A DNA stretch of 64,000 nucleotides, taken from positions 186,001 through 250,000 of the forward strand of contig CAVXXD010000005.1 of NCBI GenBank assembly GCA_963765625.1. The letters run 5' to 3'. This document shows positions 1 to 7,714 of this stretch, one piece after another. Source of the DNA: CAVXXD01 sp963765625 (GTDB lineage Bacteria; Actinomycetota; Geothermincolia; Geothermincolales; Geothermincolaceae). Positions within the stretch are counted from its first letter, which is position 1, and each line of letters opens with the position of its first letter. The notes beneath the pieces are model-generated. The model had not been told where the DNA came from and ran no database searches. It was given only the letters and a program-made list of their open reading frames with translations. Both the position numbers and the translations under genes were made by a program.

Positions 1-673
1 TGTGTCCCTCGCCACCAGGCAGTTAAACTCCTTCCAGCCGGTAAAGTCCTCCTCCACCGTGACCTCGCGGGACCGGGCTCAGGTTGAGGGCCATCATCAG
101 CTTCTCCAGGTATTCCTCCTGGTTGCAGGCCCGCGCCGTGCCCATTCCGCCGGACGTGAAATGCGGCCGGATGACCAGCGGGAACCCGACCTTCTGCATG
201 GCCCTGATCCCGTCGGTCAGGGACAGGGCCGAGGCATAGCGAGGCAGGGAGAGGCCGGCGTCCATCAGTACTTCCTTGAAGAGAGCCCGGTCCTGCGTGC
301 GGTGGATCATCTCGACCGAAGCGCCGGCGAGGTCCACTCCCCGGCGCTTCAGGATCCCCGCCTGCGCCAGCTGGCTACAGAGGTACATGCCCTTGACCCC
401 CGATACGTTACTCAAGAGGATGTCCGGACTCTCCCTGTCCAGGATAGCCTCCAGGCTTTCCAGGCAGATGGGTTCCAGGTAAAAGCGGTTACAGCAACCC
501 GGAAGAGCCAGGAGGGAAGAATCGCTGGAATCGACTCCCACCACTTCGAAGCCATGGCGCCGCAGCACCCTGGCGGTCTTCCAGGCGATGTAGGAGCTGG
601 AATCACCGGTCTCAAGGGTCATGGGACCCGGCCCGGGTAATAGCACCTTGCACCCTCCGAAAGCCTCAACCAT
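1..673 (-). CDS. carB: Carbamoyl-phosphate synthase large subunit-like, N-terminal part, frameshifted and cut by window edge
   Basis: This is the first ATP-grasp half of a CarB-like protein, which would make carbamoyl phosphate for the pyrimidine pathway. After the ATG at 673 (preceded by AAGGAGG) the protein shows a glycine-rich start (LLPGPGP), then VDLAGASVEMI, QDRALFKEVL, VIRPHFTSGGMG and LNLSPV, which match in order the CarB segments around IGA, EDR and RPSFTMGG. The open frame runs into a stop near position 23, but the +1 frame from about position 70 continues with EVTVEEDFTGWKEF and LVARD, the expected CarB continuation. One extra base near 67-77 explains this. The gene follows pyrC directly with no carA between them. 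It is more divergent than usual CarB (the GGQTALN segment is not preserved), so a CarB paralogue is possible. Confidence 0.68.
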
Positions 674-717
674 GCTGCCTCCTTCGCGGCCGAGCCGCCG
701 ACTTGCCGCCCGCCATG

Positions 718-2020
718 TTATTCGTAAACCTTTCCGTTCTTCAGAACCCACCAGATTTTACCCGACAGCGTCATGCCGTCGAACGGGCAGTTGCGACTCA
801 GCGACTGGAAACGCGAAGCGTCCACCGTCACTTTCTCTCGCGGGTCGAAGACCACCAGGTCAGCCCTGGCGCCCTCCTTTATCCCCGCCCCGTATTCCGG
901 TGGTTCGAGGCCCATGACCCGCGCAGGGCCCCGGGTAAAGCGGTCAATGAGGTCGAATACACCCATCCCCTCCTCCACTACCAGTGCCGTACAACAGACG
1001 GCAAAAGCTGTTTCCATGCCTATGAGCCCGAAGGGGGCCGTATCGAATTCCTGTTCCTTTTCTTCCCTGGAATGGGGGGCATGGTCGGTGGCTACGGCGT
1101 CGATGGCGCCCTCGATTACGGCTTTACGCAGAGCGGCACGGTCAGCCGCCGTACCCAGGGGTGGATTGACCTTGAGGTCGGTGTCCAGCCCATCCACGTC
1201 GTCTTCAGTGAAGAAGAGGTGGTGTGGGGTGACTTCCGCCGTCACCGCGAGCCCCCAGTCCCTGGCTGCCGACAGCAGGCCGACGGACCGTTCGGTGCTG
1301 AGGTGGGCCAGGTGGAGCCGGCTTCGCGGTATGCTCCGCCAGGAGCAGGTCGCGGGCGACCATCACCTCTTCCGCGGCGGCGGGCCACCCTTTCAGCCCC
1401 AGGGCGAAAGACCTGGCCCCCTCCCGCATACGGCCGCCAGAGGCCAGCCCGTTGTCCTCGCAATGCGAGATTATCAGCCCGTCGAACATCCTGACGTACT
1501 CCAGGGCACGCCTCATTACCCCGGCGTCCTGTATGCCGTTTCCGTCGTCCGAGAAAGCCCTGACCCGACCGGACGAGGCGTGCATGCGGGCCAGCTCCGC
1601 GAGCTCCATCCCCTGCCGTCCCCGGGTCACTGCTCCAATTGGAAAGACGTCCGCCCCTTCACCCTCAGACGCCTTCTTCATGACCTCCTCTACCACTGAC
1701 GGGTTGTCCATGGCCGGTTCGGTGTTGGGCATGGAGCAGATGGCGGTAAAGCCCCCGGCCAGGGCGGCCCTCCGGCCCGAGGCGATGGTCTCCTCGTCTT
1801 CACGCCCCGGCTCACGCAGGTGAACGTGGAGGTCCAGCCAGCCGGGAGAGACGTACTTCCCCGACGCGTCGAGTACGCGGGCATCCGGGTCCTCGAGGCG
1901 GGGCGCTACCGCGGCGACCTTGCCCCCTTTGACCAGCACGTCCATGATCTGGCCGTCGATACCATTGAAGGGATCGACCAGGGTGCCCCCTTTTATCAGT
2001 GTCCGGTTATAGCTCGGCAT
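718..2020 (-). CDS. pyrC: Dihydroorotase, interrupted by a one-base frameshift
   Basis: Dihydroorotase closes carbamoyl-aspartate to dihydroorotate in the third step of pyrimidine synthesis. The N-terminal frame holds the zinc motif of the amidohydrolase superfamily (DLHVHLREPG), then SMPNTEPAMDN and ISHCEDN. The C-terminal frame holds TAEVTPHHL and ATDHAPHS, which supply the other metal ligands. The two frames join at about 1321-1326: removing one base from GCGAAGCC restores TASRLHLAHLSTERSVG, the family sequence. The joined length of about 433 residues is normal for type I dihydroorotase. The ATG at 2020 lies 14 bases inside the end of pyrB, so translation is probably coupled. I regard the break as a likely sequence error, but a real pseudogene would look the same. 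Confidence 0.9.
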
Positions 2021-2957
2021 CGTCCGCCTCCTTCCCACCCAGCAGCATGAAGAGGACGGCCATGCGCACCGCCACACCGTTGGCCACCTGGTCAAGGATG
2101 ATGTTGCGCGGGCTGTCGGCCACCTCCGCGCTGATCTCCACCCCGCGGTTGATGGGCCCGGGATGCATGACAATAACGTCTTTCTCCGCCCGGGCCAGGC
2201 GTTCGCCATTGAGCTGGAAGAAGCGGGCGTATTCCTCGAGTGAGGGGATGAGCCCCTGCTTCTGCCTCTCCAGTTGGAGGCGGAGCAGGTAGATGACATC
2301 GCACTCCCCCACTACCTCGTCCAGGTTATAGCCTGCTTCAACCTCGTAGGGCAGTGTGGGGGGCATAAGGGTGGGAGGGCCCACCAGGATCACCTTGGCG
2401 CCCAGTTTTCCGAAAGCCTGAATATCCGAGTGGGCCACCCGGGAGTGGAGTATGTCCCCCACGATGGCGATCCTTTTTCCCTCGAGACTGTCCATGTGCT
2501 GCAGCAGCGAGTAGACGTCCAGCAGGGCTTGTGTAGGGTGGGCGTGCATGCCGTCCCCGGCGTTGATCACCGAAGCGTCGATCCACCGGTCGATAAGCTC
2601 GGGAGCCCCGGACATGGGGTGTCTCACCACCACCGCTTCCACCCCCATGGCCTGAAGGGTGAGCACGGTGTCCTTGAGGCTCTCCCCTTTGGCCACGCTG
2701 GAGGTACTTACCGCGAAGTTGAGCACGTCGGCCGAGAGACGTTTGGCCGCGACCTCGAAGGACATGCGCGTCCGGGTGGAAGCCTCGTAGAAGAGGTTGA
2801 CGACGGTCTTCCCCCGCAGGGCCGGCACCTTCTTCACCGACCGGCGCGAGACCTCCTCGAAGGAGCGCGCCGTCTCCACCAGCCAGAGGATTTCCTCGCG
2901 GGAGAGCTGGTGCACGTCGATGAGGCTGCGCCTTCTCTCCGCTCCCTCCCCGGCCAC
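2007..2957 (-). CDS. pyrB: Aspartate carbamoyltransferase catalytic subunit
   Basis: This enzyme condenses carbamoyl phosphate with aspartate, the committed step of UMP synthesis. The 316-residue length is typical of the catalytic chain. The carbamoyl-phosphate loop STRTRMSFE lies near residue 60, HPTQALLD near 140, and VAHSDIQAF follows as the second-domain motif. The start is a GTG at 2957, two bases after the pyrR stop, with a GGGGAGGG ribosome site inside the end of pyrR. No pyrI regulatory subunit is next to it. The gene lies in the pyrR-pyrB-pyrC-carB-like operon, so it should be controlled by the PyrR attenuator upstream of pyrR. Confidence 0.96.
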   Translation of the reverse strand: MAGEGAERRRSLIDVHQLSREEILWLVETARSFEEVSRRSVKKVPALRGKTVVNLFYEASTRTRMSFEVAAKRLSADVLNFAVSTSSVAKGESLKDTVLTLQAMGVEAVVVRHPMSGAPELIDRWIDASVINAGDGMHAHPTQALLDVYSLLQHMDSLEGKRIAIVGDILHSRVAHSDIQAFGKLGAKVILVGPPTLMPPTLPYEVEAGYNLDEVVGECDVIYLLRLQLERQKQGLIPSLEEYARFFQLNGERLARAEKDVIVMHPGPINRGVEISAEVADSPRNIILDQVANGVAVRMAVLFMLLGGKEADDAEL

Positions 2958-2959
2958 GG

Positions 2960-3511
2960 TTAACCCTCCCCTTCCTCGATAACCGCCGCGTCCCTGCCGT
3001 CCTCTTCCTCCAGGTACAGCTTGACCTGCTCCGTCCGGGCGGTGGGGATGTTTTTACCCACGTAGTCCGCGCGGATGGGCAACTCCCGGTGGCCGCGGTC
3101 CACCAGCACGGCCAACTGGATGGAGCGTGGCCGCCCGAAGTCGAAGATGGCATCGATGGCAGCCCGCACACTGCGGCCGGTGTACAATACGTCGTCCACT
3201 ATGACCACGTTCTTGCCGGTCACGTCGAAGGATATATCGGTCTCTTTGACCTCGGGTTGCGGGTTGGTGGCGAAGTCGTCGCGGTAGAGGGTGATGTCCA
3301 GAACGCCCAGGGGCACTTCCACCCCCTCCAGCCGTTTGATGATGGGGACGATGCGCCGGGCCAGCGAAACCCCGCGCGTGCGGACACCGATAACGACCAG
3401 GTCCGCCGCTCCGTGGTTGCGCTCCACTATCTCGTGGGCGATGCGCTGGACGGCCCGCTCGATGTCCCGGCGGTCCAGCACTACGGCTTTCTCTCCACCT
3501 TTATCGGCCAT
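2960..3511 (-). CDS. pyrR: Bifunctional PyrR: pyr mRNA-binding attenuator protein and uracil phosphoribosyltransferase
   Basis: PyrR binds UMP and then the leader RNA of pyr operons to favour termination; the same fold makes UMP from uracil and PRPP. The 183-residue protein has the PRPP loop VVIVDDVLYTGRSVRAA near residue 100 and the family segments GVRTRGVSLA, LGVLDITLYRDD and LVDRGHRELPIRADYVGKN. The ATG at 3511 has AGGAGGTG about ten bases upstream. A PyrR-binding RNA and a terminator lie in its own leader, so it probably autoregulates the whole operon. Confidence 0.97.
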   Translation of the reverse strand: MADKGGEKAVVLDRRDIERAVQRIAHEIVERNHGAADLVVIGVRTRGVSLARRIVPIIKRLEGVEVPLGVLDITLYRDDFATNPQPEVKETDISFDVTGKNVVIVDDVLYTGRSVRAAIDAIFDFGRPRSIQLAVLVDRGHRELPIRADYVGKNIPTARTEQVKLYLEEEDGRDAAVIEEGEG

Positions 3512-3557
3512 TCCTCTTCCACCTCCTCTTTTAAGAATTTAACTACCAATCAAGGAC

Positions 3558-3588
3558 AAAAAAATACCGCCCACGCACTGCGAGCGAT
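3558..3588 (-). terminator. Intrinsic terminator in the pyr leader (attenuator)
   Basis: Read on the minus strand, the stem ATCGCTCGC pairs with GTGGGCGGT (about nine pairs including G-U pairs) around a short loop and is followed by ATTTTTTT. It lies between the PyrR-binding element and the pyrR start, where an attenuation terminator is expected. Confidence 0.75.
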
Positions 3589-3609
3589 ATGTCCTTCAAC
3601 ATCCTGCCG

Positions 3610-3640
3610 CCTTTCCAGCCTCACGGGGCTGCTTTAAAGG
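3610..3640 (-). promoter_or_regulatory. PyrR-binding RNA element
   Basis: On the minus strand the outer arms CCTTT and AAAGG enclose an internal purine bulge (AAAG), then the stem CAGCC/GGCTG with the loop CCGTGA. This is the known anti-antiterminator fold bound by PyrR in Gram-positive pyr leaders. It sits about 100 bases upstream of pyrR and just before the leader terminator, so high UMP should lower expression of pyrR-pyrB-pyrC-carB-like. Confidence 0.85.
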
Positions 3641-3663
3641 TCGAGTATCCTCTTTTCACAGAC

Positions 3664-3692
3664 AGCTTAACACATTGTCCCTACCGGGACAA
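3664..3692 (-). promoter_or_regulatory. Possible pyr promoter overlapping an inverted repeat
   Basis: A weak sigma70-type pair, TTGTCC and TAAGCT with 17 bases between, lies just upstream of the PyrR element. The -35 falls inside a perfect inverted repeat (TTGTCCC, four bases, GGGACAA; 3675-3692) that overlaps the last codons of the glycosyltransferase gene. The repeat could be an operator or a weak 3' end; the sequence does not decide. Confidence 0.4.
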
Positions 3693-5174
3693 TTTAAAAA
3701 TGGTGCAGGAGTCGCTGTAGAAGACCTCCTCCACCTGCAACTCTTCCTCCATCTGGCGGCGAAGGGCTTCCAGGTCCTCATCGTATGTGATTTCTCCTAT
3801 GTAGACCCAATTCGAACCGGTAGCCTTGACGTAGGCGGACAGGTCTTCCTGGGATTTCAGCATCCAGGCCCCTCCCGGCAGCAGGTCGGTGTCCCCGAGG
3901 TAGTAGACCAGTTCGGGATTCCACCTGTCTTCCATGTTGAATATCATCAGCACCTTGTCGCCCTCCCCGAGCTTTTCGGCCAGGAGCTCCGCGTCCCTCC
4001 GAGCCGCCAGCGTGCCTGCCCAGTAGATGTTGTTGCGTGAGGCGTTGTACTCGCTGCCGCTGGTAACGGCAGCCGACACGAAGGCCGCGGTCAACAGGCC
4101 CCCTGCCAGCAGGACCTGGGCAGCCCTGGCCAGGCGCGCCCGGGAGATGTGCCCCCCCACCCACCTGACCGTCTCAGCCATCCCGATAGCCGCCAGTAGA
4201 GCCGCCGCGGGCAGGGCCGCGGTCACCATCCAGTAGGGCTTGCCGTAAGAGAAGGAGAGAAAGGCATATATGGGTACGAGCCAGGCAACAGGAAGCATGA
4301 AAGCCCTCTCCCCTCGAAAACGACGATAGAAGCAGACGATAAAGCCCACGACGGCCACTATCGTAACGCACCAGCCCAGGTCTTCCGGCAAGCCTGATGC
4401 ATAGTAGTGCCAGGGCTGATGCCAGTCGGTGATCTCGAACCTGTTGCCCAGGAAGAAGCTACCGAAATAGCTGACGGAGCTGCTCTCGAAGAAATACCAC
4501 CAGAAGGATATGGCTGCGCCGATCGATCCCGCCTTGGCTGCACCGATCACCTCGTCACGACGCCAGCAGGTCAGAGCGTAGACCCCGATGGCCGACAGGG
4601 CAAAGATCCCCGTCTCCTTGGTCAGCATGGCAGCGCCCAGCGCTATCCCGCTCCAGGCATACTTCTTACGCATGAAGAGGTACGCCGTCAAGGTGATGAA
4701 GAAGGCCACAGCCGCGTCTTCCTTGATCCAGGTGTCGATGACGGTTGATGCCGGCAGAACCGCCAGAAAGAACATAGCCAAAGCACCGGTCCAGCGGTCG
4801 AAGACGCGGCGGCCCAGGTCCCCCAGCAGCAGCAGGGTGCCCAGGGAGAAGCCTACCGACACCAGCTCGAAGCTTCTCTCCCCGCCCCTGAAACCCTTGT
4901 TCATAAAGGCGCATATCCACAGGTAGAGATGGGGATGGATGTTGATGCTGGTTCTCCAGTAGTCGTCCAGCCCTCTCACGAACGAGCGATTGTAGAGGAC
5001 GAACCGCGCCTCGTCCCAGTTCAGGGTATGGCCCAGATTGCGAAGGCGGAGAAAAAGAAAAACGGCTACGGCCACGCAGGACAGGAGCAGCGGCCCCCAC
5101 TTTTTCCAGTCTATCCCGCTCCTGGTTTCCGCTTCCCTGAAATCAAGCATCTCGTCGTAAAGACCTTCTTGCAC
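3681..5174 (-). CDS. Polytopic membrane glycosyltransferase (PMT/ArnT-like, GT39/GT83 type)
   Basis: The 497-residue protein has about ten to twelve hydrophobic segments and the motif NWDEA near residue 55, in the first extracytoplasmic loop. Acidic residues there are the catalytic signature of lipid-phosphate-sugar glycosyltransferases of the PMT and ArnT class. Such enzymes move a sugar from a polyprenyl carrier to a protein or envelope lipid on the outer face of the membrane. The soluble C-terminal portion (about residues 380-497) contains MEDRWNPELVYYLGD. The start is a GTG at 5174, six bases after the nusB stop; an internal ATG eight codons in is possible. The acceptor is unknown; the pilins nearby are a tempting guess only. 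Confidence 0.7.
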   Translation of the reverse strand: MQEGLYDEMLDFREAETRSGIDWKKWGPLLLSCVAVAVFLFLRLRNLGHTLNWDEARFVLYNRSFVRGLDDYWRTSINIHPHLYLWICAFMNKGFRGGERSFELVSVGFSLGTLLLLGDLGRRVFDRWTGALAMFFLAVLPASTVIDTWIKEDAAVAFFITLTAYLFMRKKYAWSGIALGAAMLTKETGIFALSAIGVYALTCWRRDEVIGAAKAGSIGAAISFWWYFFESSSVSYFGSFFLGNRFEITDWHQPWHYYASGLPEDLGWCVTIVAVVGFIVCFYRRFRGERAFMLPVAWLVPIYAFLSFSYGKPYWMVTAALPAAALLAAIGMAETVRWVGGHISRARLARAAQVLLAGGLLTAAFVSAAVTSGSEYNASRNNIYWAGTLAARRDAELLAEKLGEGDKVLMIFNMEDRWNPELVYYLGDTDLLPGGAWMLKSQEDLSAYVKATGSNWVYIGEITYDEDLEALRRQMEEELQVEEVFYSDSCTIFKLSR

Positions 5175-5180
5175 CGGGCC

Positions 5181-5603
5181 TTATTCGGGAGGGGCTTCGG
5201 GCTGGATGTCACGGATGAGGTGGCCAAGCACCCCATTGATGAACTTACCCGACTCCTCGGTTGAGAAGCGCTTGGCCAGCTCGACGCATTCGTTGACGGA
5301 TACGCTGGGGGGGATGTCCGGCCGGAATTGTATCTCGGCGATTCCCATGCGCAGCAGGCTGCGGTCGATGATGGGCATGCGCTGGATGGACCAGCGGTTG
5401 GCATACCCCTCGATGATCTCGTCTATACGGCTGCTCTGGCCCTCGATGAGGCGCAGCAGCTCAACCGTGTAAGAGGGAAGCCCTCCTCCCCCCGACAGCT
5501 CCTTCTGGAGCGACACGATCAACTCATCCAGTGACTCACCCGTCACTTCCCGGGTGTAGAGGATGCGCAACGCCAGGTACCTGGCTTTTCTCCGTTCTTT
5601 CAA
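5181..5603 (-). CDS. nusB: Transcription antitermination protein NusB
   Basis: NusB binds boxA RNA with NusE (ribosomal protein S10) and supports antitermination of rRNA operons. The 140-residue length and the all-helical pattern fit, with RRKARYLALRILYTREV at the start and SVNECVELAKRFST and KFINGVLGHL in the C-terminal half. The start is a TTG at 5603 behind a GGAGAAGG ribosome site. It follows efp and an Asp23-family gene, an arrangement common in Gram-positive bacteria. Confidence 0.95.
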   Translation of the reverse strand: MKERRKARYLALRILYTREVTGESLDELIVSLQKELSGGGGLPSYTVELLRLIEGQSSRIDEIIEGYANRWSIQRMPIIDRSLLRMGIAEIQFRPDIPPSVSVNECVELAKRFSTEESGKFINGVLGHLIRDIQPEAPPE

Positions 5604-5627
5604 CCTGCCTTCTCCTCCAGCGCCTTT

Positions 5628-5975
5628 TCAGGGCGCGTTGACCCCGACCACGCTGACGTTTACTTCGCTGACGGAATATCCGGTCATGGCCTCCAGGGCA
5701 TCGCGGGTAAGCTCCTGAGCCCGGCTCGCCACTTTCAGGGCGTCCTGGCCGTAATCGACGTTAAGGTCGAGGAGCAGGCTCAGTTTCTCCCCCTCGGAAG
5801 TTACTTTAACCCCTTTGACAAGGTTTTTCTTTTTCTGGCGGTCTTCCGGGTGGTCCATGCGCAGACCGCTCCCGCTCCCGCCCTCCAGCTTAAGAAGGGC
5901 CATCCCGGCGATCAGTTCCAGTATGCCGGCATGCAGCTTGAAACTCTCCTCTCCCACGACACCGTCCCCTTTCAC
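5628..5975 (-). CDS. Asp23/Gls24 family envelope stress protein (YqhY-like)
   Basis: The 115-residue protein matches the small Asp23/Gls24 family: an N-terminal segment with HAGILELIAGMALLKLEG, a basic middle (RQKKKNLVKGVKV), then the paired beta strand and helix LSLLLDLNVDYGQDALKVASRAQ and VSEVNVSVVGV. Members are found beside nusB and efp in Firmicutes and Actinobacteria and have been linked to membrane or lipid homeostasis. The start is a GTG at 5975, directly after efp. Its exact role here is unknown. Confidence 0.82.
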   Translation of the reverse strand: MKGDGVVGEESFKLHAGILELIAGMALLKLEGGSGSGLRMDHPEDRQKKKNLVKGVKVTSEGEKLSLLLDLNVDYGQDALKVASRAQELTRDALEAMTGYSVSEVNVSVVGVNAP

Positions 5976-5981
5976 TAGCCC

Positions 5982-6542
5982 TCAGGTAACCCGCTCCATG
6001 TATTCTCCGGTGCGAGTGTCCACCTTGATAACGTTCCCAGCCTCCATGAACAGGGGCACCTGGACCGTGGCGCCGGTCTCCAGCACGGCAGGCTTGGTGC
6101 CCCCGCTGGCGGTGTCGCCTTTCACTCCCGGAGCGGCTTCCACTACCTCGAGCTCCACGAAGAAGGGCAGCTCCACCCCGATCGGTTTGCCCTCGTACAA
6201 GGAGATTTCCGCCACGGTCCCTTCCTTGAGGAAGCGGACCGCCTCCCCCAGGTCATCCGCGGTGACGGCCATCTGGTCGAAGGTCTCGTTGTCCATGAAA
6301 TGGTAACTCCCGCCCTCCTCGTACAGGTACTGCATCTTGCGCTTGTCCAGCATCGCCTGCTCCACCTTCTCCCCGGCGCGGAAGGTCTTCTCGACCACCG
6401 CCCCCGTCTTGAGGTTCTTGAGCCGGCTGCGGACGAAGGCGCCTCCCTTGCCCGGTTTCACGTGTTGAAAATAGACGATGTTGTAAAGGGTCCCGTCCAT
6501 CTCTATGGTCATGCCGTTACGAAAATCCGCCGTCGAAGCCAT
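5982..6542 (-). CDS. efp: Elongation factor P
   Basis: EF-P relieves ribosomes stalled at consecutive prolines. The 186-residue length and three-beta-barrel pattern are typical. The loop that reaches the peptidyl centre reads KPGKGGAFVR near residue 30, with a lysine at the tip as in most bacteria. The proline-rich repeats of the 1465-aa protein at 30543-34940 are an obvious local client (inference). It lies between the peptidase gene and the Asp23-family gene, with 12-base and 6-base gaps. Confidence 0.97.
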   Translation of the reverse strand: MASTADFRNGMTIEMDGTLYNIVYFQHVKPGKGGAFVRSRLKNLKTGAVVEKTFRAGEKVEQAMLDKRKMQYLYEEGGSYHFMDNETFDQMAVTADDLGEAVRFLKEGTVAEISLYEGKPIGVELPFFVELEVVEAAPGVKGDTASGGTKPAVLETGATVQVPLFMEAGNVIKVDTRTGEYMERVT

Positions 6543-6554
6543 ATTCCTTCCTTT

Positions 6555-7640
6555 CTAGGTATACTCCATCTCCGTGGGCAGTGAAGTAAGCAGGCGAGGC
6601 CCGTCCGGGTCCAGCCTGACCATGTCTTCCACCCTGACCCCGCCCACGCCCGGCAGGTATACGCCCGGCTCCAGCGTGAAGACCATCCCCTCCCGCAGCC
6701 TTTCCTTGCTGTTGATGCTGAGGTAAGGAGGCTCGTGCACTTCCAGGCCGACGCCGTGCCCCAGAGAATGGGATATGAAGGCGCCAAACCCGGCTTTTTC
6801 GATTGTGTCGCGCGCCAGGCAGTCCATGTCCGCGGCTCGCACACCGGGACGCAGGGCCTCAAGCACTCTTTCCCTGCTTTCGAGAACGGCAGCGTAGGCT
6901 TTCCGCAAGCGCCCGCGCGGCCGCCCCAGCCAGATGGTACGGGTCAGGTCCGCCTGGTAGCCGTTGTACCCGGCTCCCCAGTCAATCAGCAATACCGTGC
7001 CCTCCTTCAAACGGCTGGAAGTGCTGCGTCCGTGCGGCAGGGCGCTGCGGGGCCCGGACACGGCGATGGTGGGAAAAGCGCGGTCCTCCGCCCCCAGCCT
7101 TCTCATGCAGGCTTCCATCTCCGCCGCCACGTCCCTCTCGCGCCAGGTAAGCAGGTCTTTCTTTTCCAGTAGAGACTTTAGAGCCGCTTCGCTGAGGCGG
7201 GCCGCCTTGCGCATCAGGTCGACTTCGCCTGCTTCCTTCAACGCTCGGGGCCTGGATGCCCTGCCGGGCATGGCCACCAGCCGCGCCCCGCCCTTGAGCT
7301 CCTTTCGCAGGGCCGAAAGAAAAGCGCAGCTGAGGGCGGCGGGTTCAAAGCCGATACGTCCATACCCTTTATCGGCGCAGACCTTCGCGATGGTGCCGTA
7401 GAGGCCGGTTTCGTATACAATTATTTCCGCTTGGTCCGCTTCTTCCGGCGCTTGCAGACGATAACGCGGATCGGTGATCAGGCATGCGCCCCCCGCGTCC
7501 ACCAGCGAAAAACCGGAGGATCCCGAGAAGCCGGTATAATACCTTACGCCTGGAGCATCGGCAAGCAGGAACGCGTCCAGACGCCGCCCCTCCAGCTCTT
7601 CCAGCAGCCTGGCACACCTGGCATTATGATCTAGCTTCAT
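6555..7640 (-). CDS. M24 family metallopeptidase (Xaa-Pro aminopeptidase/dipeptidase)
   Basis: The protein removes N-terminal residues preceding proline or splits X-Pro dipeptides, in the cytoplasm. The creatinase-like N-terminal domain is followed by the pita-bread domain with the metal ligands in order: two aspartates in LIDWGAGYNGYQADLTRT, histidine in SLGHGVGLEVHE, and glutamates in FTLEPGVY and GVRVEDMV. The 361-residue length is normal. Its ATG at 7640 has almost no ribosome site but has TAATAT seven bases upstream, so the message may be leaderless. It is clustered with efp as in many Gram-positive bacteria. Confidence 0.93.
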   Translation of the reverse strand: MKLDHNARCARLLEELEGRRLDAFLLADAPGVRYYTGFSGSSGFSLVDAGGACLITDPRYRLQAPEEADQAEIIVYETGLYGTIAKVCADKGYGRIGFEPAALSCAFLSALRKELKGGARLVAMPGRASRPRALKEAGEVDLMRKAARLSEAALKSLLEKKDLLTWRERDVAAEMEACMRRLGAEDRAFPTIAVSGPRSALPHGRSTSSRLKEGTVLLIDWGAGYNGYQADLTRTIWLGRPRGRLRKAYAAVLESRERVLEALRPGVRAADMDCLARDTIEKAGFGAFISHSLGHGVGLEVHEPPYLSINSKERLREGMVFTLEPGVYLPGVGGVRVEDMVRLDPDGPRLLTSLPTEMEYT

Positions 7641-7646
7641 GCCCGT

Positions 7647-7652
7647 ATATTA
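7647..7652 (-). promoter_or_regulatory. Possible -10 box for leaderless peptidase transcript
   Basis: TAATAT on the minus strand ends seven bases before the ATG at 7640, which would place the transcription start at or next to the start codon. There is no convincing -35 and no Shine-Dalgarno sequence. It lies just downstream of the terminator of the minor-pilin operon, so a new promoter is expected here. Confidence 0.35.
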
Positions 7653-7654
7653 CC

Positions 7655-7687
7655 ATAGAAAGGAGCGCGCCTTCCGGGCGCGCCCCT
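7655..7687 (-). terminator. Intrinsic terminator after the minor-pilin operon
   Basis: On the minus strand a GC-rich stem of about ten pairs (GGGGCGCGCC with GGCGCGCTCC, one mismatch) is followed by TTTCT. It lies 28 bases after the last minor-pilin gene. Confidence 0.7.
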
Positions 7688-7714
7688 TTTATGGCCGTCT
7701 TCGGACATCGTGGA

